From positions 1-64,000 of the forward strand of contig NZ_FODC01000004.1 of the NCBI RefSeq assembly GCF_900110275.1: a stretch of 64,000 nt of DNA. The letters run 5' to 3'. Numbering within the stretch: position 1 is the stretch's first letter; each line of letters opens with the position of its first letter. Positions 20,118-27,920 of this stretch are shown in pieces. A program made the position numbers and the translations under genes. This DNA comes from Duganella sp. CF517. GTDB taxonomy: Bacteria > Pseudomonadota > Gammaproteobacteria > Burkholderiales > Burkholderiaceae_D. The notes below the pieces were generated by a model that saw only the letters and a list, made by a program, of their open reading frames with translations, was not told where the DNA came from and ran no database searches.

Positions 20118-21323
20118 TCAAGCATTTGTGAGCGGTGTGGGGCAATAGAGTGTCCCGTCTCGCATCATGGCGTACATGACGTCACAGCGGCGTCTGGCGA
20201 GAGCGATCAAGGCTTGGTTGTGGCGCTTGCCTTGGCTAATCTTTCGGGCATAGTAAGCCCGCGATATGGGGTCTCGTAGCGCTGCGAAGGCAGATAGGAA
20301 CAACGCTCGCTTGAGCACTTTATTTCCTCGTCGCGATGGATGCTCACCGCGAATCGAGGAGCCAGAGCGGCGGGTAACGGGTGCCAGCCCAGCATAGGCC
20401 GCAAGGTGAGCAGCTGAGGCAAACGCTTTTGCAGCGACCTCTGTAAGGAGTCGGGCAGCGGTCCTGACGCCGACTCCAGGCATGCTGGTCAGGACTGAGC
20501 AAAGAGGGTGCGCTTGCACTAGTCGTTCAACCTCTTGGGCGACTTCGTCGCGCTGAACGCGTAATGCCGCGAGCTGGTGCGCTAGGCGCGGCAACACAAT
20601 TGTGGCGGCATTCGTTCCTGGCACAACTACCGTTTGCTCAGAAACCGCCTGACAGATCTCATGGGCCAAGCCTTTCCCCATTCGCGGCGCGAGCTTGCTG
20701 AGCTTGTTCGCCAGACTCTTCTCGCTAGTGGCGGCCAGGCTGGCCGGCGAAGGGTGCCGTTGCAGCAGATCCAGCACAGCCGGGTGGTCAAGCCGTGGGC
20801 CAAGTACACGCTCAAGTGCTGGATGGATTTGTGTCAGTAGCCCACGTATTCGGTTGCTTGTCTGTGTAATTTGGTCGGCCAGATCATCGTCAAAGCCGCA
20901 CAGCATAGTCAGTTCCGCAAGCTGTTCGTCGTCGAGACGAAGTGAGCGCAACGCATGCGGCATGGAGCGTGCCGCTTCGGCGATGATGGCGGCGTCCCGC
21001 GCATCGGTCTTGGCTTCGCCGGCGTGCAGATCGGCGATTCGACGCATGGCAAGGCCGGGGAGATAGGCCACCAGAATACCTTCGGCTCTGGCGACGGTCA
21101 CTGGCAATGCTCCAATGGTTGTGGGCTGGTCAACGACCAGCAGTAGTTTGCCATGTTCCTTAAGACTGGAAAGCAGTGCTCTCAGCCTCGTTTCGTCATT
21201 CGGCAGGGCCTTATCGAACAAGCGTTTGCCAGCTCTGCTAAGTGCAACGGCATGGTGTTCTCCTTTGCCGACGTCAACGCCAACAAAGACATCTATAGCA
21301 TCGTAATGTTCAATCGCGTCCAT
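20118..21323 (-). CDS. IS110-family transposase (DEDD RuvC-like plus serine transposase domain)
   Basis: 401 aa from the ATG at 21323, which has GGGAGG four bases upstream; the frame is open to 21407 but that part lies in the non-coding end. The N-terminal RuvC-like domain is shown by FVGVDVGKGEHHAVAL and LVVDQP, with a KTDARDA block. The C-terminal Transposase_20 part has SMPGVGVRTAARLLTE and AHLAAYAGLAPVTRRSGSS, which includes the expected serine region. It is intact and likely active. It would act with a bridge RNA from the element's own end, as described for IS110-family elements. Confidence 0.92.
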   Translation of the reverse strand: MDAIEHYDAIDVFVGVDVGKGEHHAVALSRAGKRLFDKALPNDETRLRALLSSLKEHGKLLLVVDQPTTIGALPVTVARAEGILVAYLPGLAMRRIADLHAGEAKTDARDAAIIAEAARSMPHALRSLRLDDEQLAELTMLCGFDDDLADQITQTSNRIRGLLTQIHPALERVLGPRLDHPAVLDLLQRHPSPASLAATSEKSLANKLSKLAPRMGKGLAHEICQAVSEQTVVVPGTNAATIVLPRLAHQLAALRVQRDEVAQEVERLVQAHPLCSVLTSMPGVGVRTAARLLTEVAAKAFASAAHLAAYAGLAPVTRRSGSSIRGEHPSRRGNKVLKRALFLSAFAALRDPISRAYYARKISQGKRHNQALIALARRRCDVMYAMMRDGTLYCPTPLTNA

Positions 21324-21554
21324 GCGACCTCCCGCTACAAGAGGTTCTAATGGCCAATGGCATACGGCAGCAGGTCTCGGCATCCACGTTACGGATGGCC
21401 TCAGCATGTTTCCCGGGCCAAGTCCCTATCAGCGATCACCAGCCACCCACCAAGTTCGGTGACAACACCCCCCGGATCATGGGCGACTGGGGGCAACAAT
21501 CATGCCGAACTTGGCTGGCCAAAACCTTGAGGATCAAGGTCTGTATATAGTAAC
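21324..21554 (-). ncRNA. Candidate IS110 bridge RNA region
   Basis: This 230-base non-coding left end precedes the transposase, where IS110-group elements encode their bridge RNA. It contains a long hairpin with perfect 10-bp arms, CCAAGTTCGG at 21450-21459 and CCGAACTTGG at 21505-21514. Inside are C6/G5 arms (21468-21473 and 21489-21493) flanked by unpaired stretches, like a binding loop. A second hairpin with GGCATCC/GGATG-type arms lies at about 21386-21410, nearer the transposase. The order agrees with target loop then donor loop. Exact RNA ends and guides are not determined. Confidence 0.5.
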
Positions 21555-21933
21555 GGGGGGGCGTGCACCCGGTCGTTCGCGCGGCTAAGTTGCACGTCGA
21601 CTTTGTGAAAATCCATCCATTCGTCGACGGCAATGGTCGCACAGCTCGGCTGCTGTTGAACCTGGAGTTGTTGAAGGCTGGTTTCCCGGCCATTGTGCTG
21701 CCGGTGACACGTCGCTTGGCTTATTACGAGGCGTTGGACACTGCGCACGTGGACGGCGATATGGGGCCGTTTATCGAGTTGGTGGGCGAGTGTGTGCGGG
21801 AGGGTTTTGCGCCGTATTGGCATATCCTGGGAATTGCCCCAGTGCTTGACTAGGCATGGGGAAGCGCACTGCCGAGGAGGGCGAGCATCATCTCACGGAA
21901 AAATGGCGAGCCCGAGGCCCGCCTGAAAAATCA

Positions 21934-22194
21934 CTACTTGCCAGCGTCGCGTTGGACGTCGGACAGCAGATATGCCCGCATGCCCGCTTCAAAATAGTCC
22001 CAGCCCATCGCCATCACGCCGCCAATTGTGCAGAACACCGTTAAATTGCTGTCGCTCGCCTCAAACCTGGCGCCATTTCTCTGGAGCAGGGCCATAGCAG
22101 CGACTGCTTGCTCAGCCAGGCTGACAAATCCGATAGCTGGGGGCTCAGGCCCTTCGCTGAAGACCCTGATGCTCCCATCGTCGTGCACGACCAC
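21934..22194 (-). CDS. Small hypothetical protein, possibly missing its start
   Basis: 86 aa from a GTG at 22194. The open frame extends upstream to about 22284 with protein-like sequence (LTGDALRRTFLKAVNPRAVG), but without a good start. A neighbouring frame holds an ATG just upstream (MKVNFGT), so the real gene may begin there and be frameshifted. The product looks soluble, with an IRVFSEGPEPPAIGFVSLAEQA segment typical of coding DNA. No family is recognised. Confidence 0.4.
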   Translation of the reverse strand: MVVHDDGSIRVFSEGPEPPAIGFVSLAEQAVAAMALLQRNGARFEASDSNLTVFCTIGGVMAMGWDYFEAGMRAYLLSDVQRDAGK

Positions 22195-22284
22195 CAGCGG
22201 GCCGGTATCTGTGCCGACTGCCCTTGGGTTGACAGCCTTCAGAAACGTCCGCCGCAGTGCGTCGCCGGTCAGTGCCGAAATTCA

Positions 22285-22613
22285 CCTTCATCCAAATTGG
22301 CCTCATCTCAAATCGCAGGACGTCCCTGCGATGAGTGTAGGTAACTAGGTATGACACGAGCATTCGGGTCTTCTTCTTAAGGATGTGGGATAAAGGGGCT
22401 GCGTGCATAGTTCGAATGAAAGCTGGAGATTCGAACTAGCAGGCTCGCAAGGGCGTAATCGAAGAGTGGAACGTGGCACTTGGTTCGACGATGTGGCAGT
22501 TCTAAAGCCCTGTTTATAACAACACGACGGTGCGTTTAGGTGTGCCATAAGGTGTGACAAAATGACTCGGCTGTGCTACTATAAGTCCTTGATAAATAAG
22601 GAAACAAGTGCTT
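22285..22613. other. Intergenic stretch at the island end, no gene seen
   Basis: About 330 bases between the small - strand ORF and the tRNA-like repeat. Only short unconvincing frames are present. It probably contains the recombination arm of the integrated island next to the attachment site. Confidence 0.4.
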
Positions 22614-22643
22614 GTGAGCGCGAATCTCACCGCTTCCGCCACC
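22614..22643 (+). other. Likely attachment site: copy of a tRNA-Ser 3' end
   Basis: The sequence reads as a tRNA T arm (GTGAG, loop CGCGAAT, CTCAC) followed by an acceptor strand CGCTTCC, G and CCA. No 5' half of a tRNA lies upstream. A terminator follows at once. This is what remains at the far end of an island that integrated in a tRNA gene; the discriminator G and CGCTTCC strand suggest a serine tRNA beginning GGAAGCG. The intact tRNA and integrase would lie to the left of the window. Confidence 0.6.
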
Positions 22644-22651
22644 TTAAAAAT

Positions 22652-22679
22652 AAGCCCTTGATTGCAAAGGGCTTTTTTT
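22652..22679 (+). terminator. Rho-independent terminator after the tRNA-like repeat
   Basis: AAGCCCTT and AAGGGCTT arms with a 7-base loop are followed by a T run. It is probably the original terminator of the tRNA gene, left on the chromosomal side of the island. Confidence 0.8.
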
Positions 22680-22862
22680 CTTTATAACGCTTCTACACCT
22701 AGCACGGTGTCGATGGATCGACACGAATTTGCAGCTGTCTTGCTTCGAACTGGAAGACGACCAAACGCTCGATCACAGACCGCTTGCCACCCACGTTAGA
22801 CGGAATGCGAAGCTTGACGCCGCTTTGCGGGCCGCCTGTAACTTGGAGATGCCCGAGGCGAT

Positions 22863-23051
22863 TTATTTTTGCACTTCCACCCAGATAGACGGGGAAAACT
22901 CCCGATCCTGATCCTCGTCCAACTCCTCCGCTCGCAGGCAATGCGGGCAGCTCCTCTTTTCGCGGTTGGCGTATACCCAGGGATGCCAACCGGCGAAGCA
23001 CAGGAATTTGCGTAGGAGAAGCGGCGCGTCTGAGGCAGGAATGTTTAGCAT
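22863..23051 (-). CDS. Doubtful small ORF with a CxxC motif
   Basis: 62 aa from an ATG at 23051; the frame is open back to 23225. It carries CPHCLR and an acidic tail. A second open frame (22699-23001) overlaps it on the same strand and its C-terminal part also looks protein-like, so this may be the remains of one frameshifted gene. No clear ribosome site. Function unknown. Confidence 0.25.
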   Translation of the reverse strand: MLNIPASDAPLLLRKFLCFAGWHPWVYANREKRSCPHCLRAEELDEDQDREFSPSIWVEVQK

Positions 23052-23473
23052 GTTATTTTGAAAGGGACGCGTTCGTAAAACGCTTGCCTTCATTATATGG
23101 AAATTGATAGGAGGAAATCTATCAATTTCTAACGGCATGACGGGAAGCGCATCGCATTCGTTGCCAGCCGACTTGCGGGAGACTCGATTTGCTGTTTTTT
23201 TGTGCAGTTGTTTTGTCTGCCGCACACTAGCCGCCGGCCGCGTGTGAGAAGATAAGGGACGTAACCCTACTCATGTCGCGCAGGTTTGTCGGCGAGGGGT
23301 TGAAACCAGCTGTTTTAAATCGAGGTGATATGCGTCGATACTGTTTCGCGATGGCGCTCGGCGCTTTACTCAGTTGTGATGCGTCGGCCGATGCGCCGCG
23401 GCCCCTCCCAAAACAAAGGTGGTCTGTTCCGCTTCTGGCAGATTTTGTGCGACTGCCGATCTGGAAGCCCAGA
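23052..23473. other. Mostly empty stretch with one possible short secreted ORF
   Basis: The only candidate here is a + strand ORF from an ATG at 23330 (GAGGTGAT just before it) to 23500. It starts like a signal peptide (MRRYCFAMALGALLSCDASA) and then stops after 56 codons. It overlaps the end of the convergent secreted-protein gene and may be a 5' fragment. Otherwise nothing is seen. Confidence 0.25.
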
Positions 23474-23983
23474 CTACTGACTTGCTGTAGCAGCAAATAA
23501 AATCGGCCTACCTGTGTTGCCGTTGACAGCAATCAAATAGGCGCTGCGATAGTTCTGGAAACCGCCGCTTTGTCCAAGGTCGCCAAACGGAAAACTGACG
23601 CATAGATAGCTCCCGTTTTTGTCGCCGACTTTCGCCCAATCTGCAGAGAATGGATTTAACTCTGTAGGGCGCACGTTAAAGCCGGGAAGCATACGGGCCC
23701 GCGCGATGGGGAGCAGGTAGTCACCGTAAATGATCGCGTTCTCTTCCCCACGCTCGGCATAGCCAATCTGCTTTCCATGAGAGATGACGTAGTAGGTTGC
23801 GTTGAAGCCGTCCTTATAGTCTTCTTCCGAGTAAATTTTGTCAGTCGCGATCGGCTGCAATTTCACGGAAGGTGACATCGCCTTGGCGGCGAGACAACTC
23901 AGGGTTATCATTTTGGAAGGCGTCTTGGCATGCAAATTGGCAGCAAGCAGGCCACTTAGAAGCAGCAAGCATAAGCGTTCCAT
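23474..23983 (-). CDS. Secreted hypothetical protein
   Basis: 169 aa from the ATG at 23983; an in-frame start at 23995 would only add four residues before the signal peptide. Residues 1-19 (MERLCLLLLSGLLAANLHA) form a clear signal peptide, so the product is likely periplasmic or exported. The mature part has two free Cys and no recognised domain. It lies directly downstream of a short ORF that could be the end of a larger broken gene. Confidence 0.6.
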   Translation of the reverse strand: MERLCLLLLSGLLAANLHAKTPSKMITLSCLAAKAMSPSVKLQPIATDKIYSEEDYKDGFNATYYVISHGKQIGYAERGEENAIIYGDYLLPIARARMLPGFNVRPTELNPFSADWAKVGDKNGSYLCVSFPFGDLGQSGGFQNYRSAYLIAVNGNTGRPILFAATASQ

Positions 23984-24183
23984 TTGTACTCCCATCCTTT
24001 TGTTACCTTCAAGAATTCCGGATTCAATTTCCAGAAGATGGTGCCCCCATGCGCAGCCGTCGAATCGTATTGGTGATCGTACCGTCCGACTTCTTCGGTC
24101 ATCTTCGAGATATTCCCAGTCTTGCGGTCTCCGGTCTTGGTGATCTTGTAAGCCTGCGTAATTTGTTTTGATGTCCGCGCCAA
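23956..24183 (-). CDS. Short ORF, possibly the 3' remnant of a larger gene
   Basis: 75 aa from a TTG at 24183. The sequence (GGTIFWKLNPEFLKVTKGW near the end) looks like real protein but has no good start. It could be the C-terminal end of a lost gene, for example a toxin tail, upstream of the secreted protein; that is a guess. It overlaps the next gene's start by about 28 bases. Confidence 0.3.
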   Translation of the reverse strand: MARTSKQITQAYKITKTGDRKTGNISKMTEEVGRYDHQYDSTAAHGGTIFWKLNPEFLKVTKGWEYKWNAYACCF

Positions 24184-24322
24184 GTTGCGGAAACGGTCTT
24201 CTCAGGGATCAGACGATCCGCACAGCAGTTGAGCGCCGGTTGATCTCAGGCGCTTACGATTCTTCGTTGAATTTGAGCATGATGAAACGCCCGCTGCATG
24301 AATCGCGATCAAGAGGGTTCCT

Positions 24323-25054
24323 TCAAGCGCGATTCTTGCGGCGCCGTGCGATCGAGCCGGTCATGGCCAGCCCCGCCAGCATGAGGGCGTAGCTGGATGG
24401 TTCAGGGACGGCGGAGATGGTGACGGTAATGCTGTCCGGCGTGCCGCCGAACATCGTACTGATGTCCGGACCGGTGATATCGTTTGTGAAGTAGAAAGAG
24501 GCGCTTTTGTTGAACTCAGCGCCGCTGACGTCTTGCGAGAAGGCTTGAGACTGGTAAAAACTTCCCGTCGGAACAAACGCTGCGGAATAGCTGCTCGCAT
24601 AAGTCTGTACTTGCAACACCTGGACACCCCCCGTCACGCCCAACATGGTGCTCGACACTTCAGCGCCATTGATGTTGCTCGAAAGTGCGCTGGAAATGAG
24701 CTGGCTCCCATTGACGGTCGCGTTGGCGCTGAAGGTCTTGGTGTGGCCGTTGACGGTGACCGTGACGGTGTATCCCGGACCGTTGCCGTACAGCTCAGTT
24801 GCGGAACCTGCGGTGTTGCTGAACTCCCACTGCGCCGGGTCGGTGCTGACGGTAATCGTTTCCGTGTACGCCAGGCCAGTCAAGTCCCGTCCTATCCAGG
24901 AACCCGTGTCAGGTATGTCGCCAAAAAGTTGCATATGGTCATATCCATAGTCGATATGGCCGGTCGTGGTGAGGGTCCAGGTTTGTGCTTGTGCCTGGCT
25001 GCAGAGGGCGCTCAGCGCCAGAAGCGCGCCGGCCGCGAATAATTTGATCGTCAT
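24323..25054 (-). CDS. PEP-CTERM sorting domain protein
   Basis: 243 aa from the ATG at 25054, chosen because a signal peptide (MTIKLFAAGALLALSALCSQAQA) starts there. The C-terminus is a textbook PEP-CTERM tail: VPEPSSYALMLAGLAM, then GSIARRRKNRA. Such proteins are exported and processed by exosortase, usually in biofilm or exopolysaccharide producers. The middle is a Thr/Ser/Gly-rich beta-type region without a known enzyme motif. No exosortase gene is in the window. Confidence 0.85.
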   Translation of the reverse strand: MTIKLFAAGALLALSALCSQAQAQTWTLTTTGHIDYGYDHMQLFGDIPDTGSWIGRDLTGLAYTETITVSTDPAQWEFSNTAGSATELYGNGPGYTVTVTVNGHTKTFSANATVNGSQLISSALSSNINGAEVSSTMLGVTGGVQVLQVQTYASSYSAAFVPTGSFYQSQAFSQDVSGAEFNKSASFYFTNDITGPDISTMFGGTPDSITVTISAVPEPSSYALMLAGLAMTGSIARRRKNRA

Positions 25055-25329
25055 GTTTGCTTTTCGTAGGAGGTTGAAGGGACCGCGAACCACCACGACA
25101 TTGGTGGCCCGACGGTTGCACCACTAAGCTTAGCCCGCTTGCTGCGGTGGACCGAAGCGCCCCAGACGGCCAGGCCGGAGAGAGCATCGTAGCCGTCATG
25201 CCGCAACAGGCAGCTCGCGTCTATTCGAGCGCGGCATAATGGCTTTCGTTGATATTTATATCACAATGGTATCATCAAGGCATGCTGATGAAAATTTAAA
25301 TTTTGATAATTTCACTGGGCTTAAAGTGA

Positions 25330-25696
25330 TACCGGTGGGGCTCGCCGCATGGATGTACGCGCTGTTCCAGGACGTTTCCGACAGCGGTGGCGACGCCGAA
25401 AGCGTCTTCGAGCTGGACCACTTGATCGATGACATCATGCTGTACTGGTTGCCGAACAGGGCATGCAGTCGATGCAGCGGGGTGGGATGCCGAACGTGCC
25501 GATGCAAACGCCGGCCGGGATCAGCATGTTCCCGGGCGAGCAGTTGCGACTGTCGAGGCGCTGGGCCGAACGCCGCTTCGCCGACCTGGTCCATTTCAAC
25601 GAACTGGCGCAGGGCGGACATTTCGCGGCGATGGAAAAGCCCGCGGAGTTGGTCGCCGATGCGCGCGCGACGTTCAGATCGCTCGCGCCGGCATAG
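25330..25696 (+). pseudogene. Remnant of an epoxide hydrolase-like alpha/beta hydrolase
   Basis: Two frames together resemble the C-terminal third of an epoxide hydrolase. GLAAWMYALFQDVSD and LIDDIMLYWLPN lie in one frame (about 25335-25450). AGISMFPGEQLRLSRRWAE and GGHFAAMEKPAELV lie in another (about 25505-25690) and include the catalytic-His region GGHFA. The N-terminal part with the nucleophile is missing, and there is a frameshift near 25455. The G+C drops sharply just upstream (25240-25330), marking the break. It is dead. Confidence 0.7.
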
Positions 25697-25774
25697 GCCA
25701 TTCACCCGATACCGCCTTGGCAACATTCTCCTTACACTGGTCTCACTAACCCAACAAACCCAAAGGAGAACGCC

Positions 25775-26554
25775 ATGACCACCATCAAAACCTCGCTGCG
25801 CCTGCTCGCCATCGCCACCGCCTTCGCAACTATCACCCCGCAAGTTGGCGCGGCCACCACCGATGCCAACGCCAAACCTTCGGTCGTCATCGTGCACGGC
25901 GCCTTCGCCGACGGTTCCGACTGGGCCAAGGTGATCCCGCTGCTGCAGGCCAAAGGCATCAAAGTCACCGCCGTCCAGAATCCGCTGACCTCGCTGGCCG
26001 ACGACGTCGCGGCGACGCGCCGCGCGATCGCCGCCCAGCCTGGCAAGGTGGTGCTGGTGGGCCATTCGTGGGGCGGCACGGTCATCACCGACGCCGGCCA
26101 GCACGACAAGGTGCGCAGCCTGGTGTACGTCGCCGCGTTCGCGCCGGACGCCGGCAAGTCGACCGCCGAAACCGGCGAAGGCTACCCTGCGGCCCCCGGC
26201 ACCAAGCGCTTCGTGGCCGACGGCGAAGGCTTCCTGAGCCTGCCGGAAGCGGCGATGCGCGAAGACTTCGCCCAGGACGTGACGCCGGCCCAGGCCGCCA
26301 TCATGACGGCGACGCAAGGCCCGATCCAAGCCAATGCCTTCGCCGACAAGGTGACCGCCGCCGCCTGGACCAGCAAACCGTCGTGGTTCATCGTCAGCGC
26401 GCGCGACCGCATGATCGATCCGGGCTTGCAGCACGCGATGGCCAAGAAGATCGGCGCCAAGACCACCGAACTGGCGGCCAGCCACGTGCCACAGCAGTCG
26501 CGTCCGGCCGAGGTGGCGAAGGTGATCCTCGACGCCGTCGCCGCAACGAAGTAA
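25775..26554 (+). CDS. Exported alpha/beta hydrolase
   Basis: 259 aa with a signal peptide (first about 27 residues). The alpha/beta hydrolase fold is shown by VIVHGAFADGSDW (oxyanion HG), the nucleophile elbow GHSWGG near residue 98 and a C-terminal ASHVPQQS with the likely catalytic His. It resembles the EstC/HNL-like small-molecule hydrolases; the substrate is unknown. AAGGAG precedes the ATG by seven bases. Convergent with the LysR gene. Confidence 0.88.
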   Translation: MTTIKTSLRLLAIATAFATITPQVGAATTDANAKPSVVIVHGAFADGSDWAKVIPLLQAKGIKVTAVQNPLTSLADDVAATRRAIAAQPGKVVLVGHSWGGTVITDAGQHDKVRSLVYVAAFAPDAGKSTAETGEGYPAAPGTKRFVADGEGFLSLPEAAMREDFAQDVTPAQAAIMTATQGPIQANAFADKVTAAAWTSKPSWFIVSARDRMIDPGLQHAMAKKIGAKTTELAASHVPQQSRPAEVAKVILDAVAATK

Positions 26555-26569
26555 GCACACAGCCGGGGA

Positions 26570-27490
26570 CTAGCGGGCGCAGCTGACATCCAGCGCGCCT
26601 TCCTCGGCCAGCCGGGACACCTGCTCGATCAGCGCGCGCATCTTCGGCTGGTTCTGGGTGCGCATAGGGAAGTAGAGGAACAAGCCGGACGTCTCGGGCA
26701 CGCACTCCGTCAGCACCCGCAGCAGGCGTCCGCGCTTGACGTCTTCATCGATCTCAACGTCGGGCAGGTAGGCGATCCCCATGCCCTGGCGCGCCCACTC
26801 GGCCAGCATTTGCGTGTCGTTGGCGGTCAGGGCGGCGTCGGTGTCGAGCAGCAGTTCGCCGTCGTCGCCGCTCAAGCGCCACGGCGGCAGGCGGCTGGAG
26901 GTGGAGAAGCGATAGCGCAGCGTTTGATGGCCGAGCAGGTCCCTTGGCCGCTGCGGCAGGCCGGCTCGCTCGAAGTAGCCCGGCGCCGACACGAGCGACC
27001 ACGATAGCGGCCGGCTCAACTTGATGGCCACCATGTCCTGCGCGATCGCCTGGCCCAGCCGGATGCCGGCGTCGTAGCCCGCCGTCACCAGGTCGACCAA
27101 GCCGTCGTCGAGCGACAGGTCGAACGTGATGTCGGGGTAGGCGGCGCGCATGCGCGGCACCAGGAAGCGGGCGACGAGAAACCCGAAGGCGCGCGGCGCG
27201 GTGACGCGCAGATGGCCGGACGGACGGCTCTGGAAGCGCGACAACTCGTCGAACGCTTCGTCGATCTGGCCGACCGCCGGCTTGAGGGCCGCCAGCAGAC
27301 CGGCCCCGGCATCCGTCAGCGACACGCTGCGGGTGGTTCTGACGAACAGCGGCACGCCATGCTTTTTCTCGAGCGCGCGCACGCCTTTGCTGACCGCCGT
27401 GGGGGCGATGTTCAACCGCCTCGCCGCCTGCGTGAAGCTGCGGTCAGCCGCCACCGCCAGGAAAAGCCGGATCAAATCAAGCGAACTCAT
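26570..27490 (-). CDS. LysR-family transcriptional regulator
   Basis: 306 aa. The N-terminal winged HTH starts SLDLIRLFLAVAADRSFTQAARRL and is followed by the LysR substrate-binding domain (HLRVTAPRAFGFLVARF onwards). It is divergent from the small SnoaL-like gene and the SDR gene with about 100 bases between, so those two are its likely targets. The inducer is unknown. Confidence 0.92.
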   Translation of the reverse strand: MSSLDLIRLFLAVAADRSFTQAARRLNIAPTAVSKGVRALEKKHGVPLFVRTTRSVSLTDAGAGLLAALKPAVGQIDEAFDELSRFQSRPSGHLRVTAPRAFGFLVARFLVPRMRAAYPDITFDLSLDDGLVDLVTAGYDAGIRLGQAIAQDMVAIKLSRPLSWSLVSAPGYFERAGLPQRPRDLLGHQTLRYRFSTSSRLPPWRLSGDDGELLLDTDAALTANDTQMLAEWARQGMGIAYLPDVEIDEDVKRGRLLRVLTECVPETSGLFLYFPMRTQNQPKMRALIEQVSRLAEEGALDVSCAR

Positions 27491-27593
27491 AGCAGCCTAT
27501 TTTGAACCGTTGGTTCATAGATCATGTCCATTCTGGTCCTTTTTCTTCATGATGCCCGAATATACACTGGCTTCACATCTTGAGGAGAATGAC

Positions 27594-27920
27594 ATGAACA
27601 AACTACCGCAATCCATCATCGACTACGTCGAGGCCTCCAACGCGCAGGCGCCGCAGCGCGCCGCCGCGTGTTTCCACCAGGACGCCGTCGTCCATGACGA
27701 AGGCCGCACGCATCATGGGCGCGAGGAGATCACCGCCTGGATCGCCGAAACCGGCGAAAAGTACCGTGCGACGATGGAACCGATCGAACTGCAGGAAGCC
27801 GATGGCCGTCACATCCTGCGGGCTGGCGTTAGGGGCAATTTCCCGGGCAGCCCCGTGACGCTGAACTTCAATTTTGAACTGCGCTCCGGCAGCATCCAGT
27901 CGCTGGAGGTCAAGCCATGA
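27594..27920 (+). CDS. SnoaL/NTF2-like protein
   Basis: 108 aa from the ATG at 27594, with GAGGAG seven bases upstream. The sequence has the NTF2-like cone pattern (YVEASNAQAPQRAAACFHQDAVVHDEG, then GREEITAWI). Such proteins bind or isomerise small molecules. Its stop overlaps the SDR start by four bases (ATGA), so the two are co-translated under probable control of the divergent LysR. Confidence 0.85.
   Translation: MNKLPQSIIDYVEASNAQAPQRAAACFHQDAVVHDEGRTHHGREEITAWIAETGEKYRATMEPIELQEADGRHILRAGVRGNFPGSPVTLNFNFELRSGSIQSLEVKP

Larger units (their letters stand above)
20101..21554 (-). mobile_element. IS110-family insertion sequence inside the Fic gene
   Basis: An element of about 1.45 kb between two G runs (20095-20100 and 21555-21561), oriented on the - strand. 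There are no obvious terminal inverted repeats, as usual for the family. The exact ends are ambiguous within the G runs. It has a long upstream non-coding end (about 230 bases) and only about 17 bases after the transposase stop. Confidence 0.8.
19634..21853 (+). pseudogene. Fic-family AMPylase-type protein interrupted by an IS110-family element
   Basis: The 5' part (19634-20100) starts at a TTG eight bases after AGGAG. It holds the inhibitory-helix motif SNAIEGN near residue 43, typical of Fic proteins that carry their own inhibitor. The 3' part (21562-21853) holds the catalytic motif HPFVDGNGRTARLLLN. Removing the insertion at the G run joins DTEGG to VHPVVRAAK in frame and gives exactly 253 codons. 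Fic proteins transfer AMP or other groups from nucleotides to target proteins. The gene is dead as it stands, but its sequence is otherwise undamaged, so the insertion looks recent. Confidence 0.85.

Noticed and set aside
22560..22643. Complete tRNA gene
   Set aside because: Only the T arm and acceptor 3' strand are present; no anticodon or D arm could be found upstream.
22699..23001. 100-codon - strand frame overlapping the CxxC ORF
   Set aside because: Has no ribosome site and Gly/Ser-rich start; its C-terminal half may be a frame-shifted remnant, but it could not be supported as a separate gene.
25256..26560. 434-codon - strand frame
   Set aside because: Covers the alpha/beta hydrolase gene in antisense and crosses the epoxide hydrolase remnant; composition is not protein-like.
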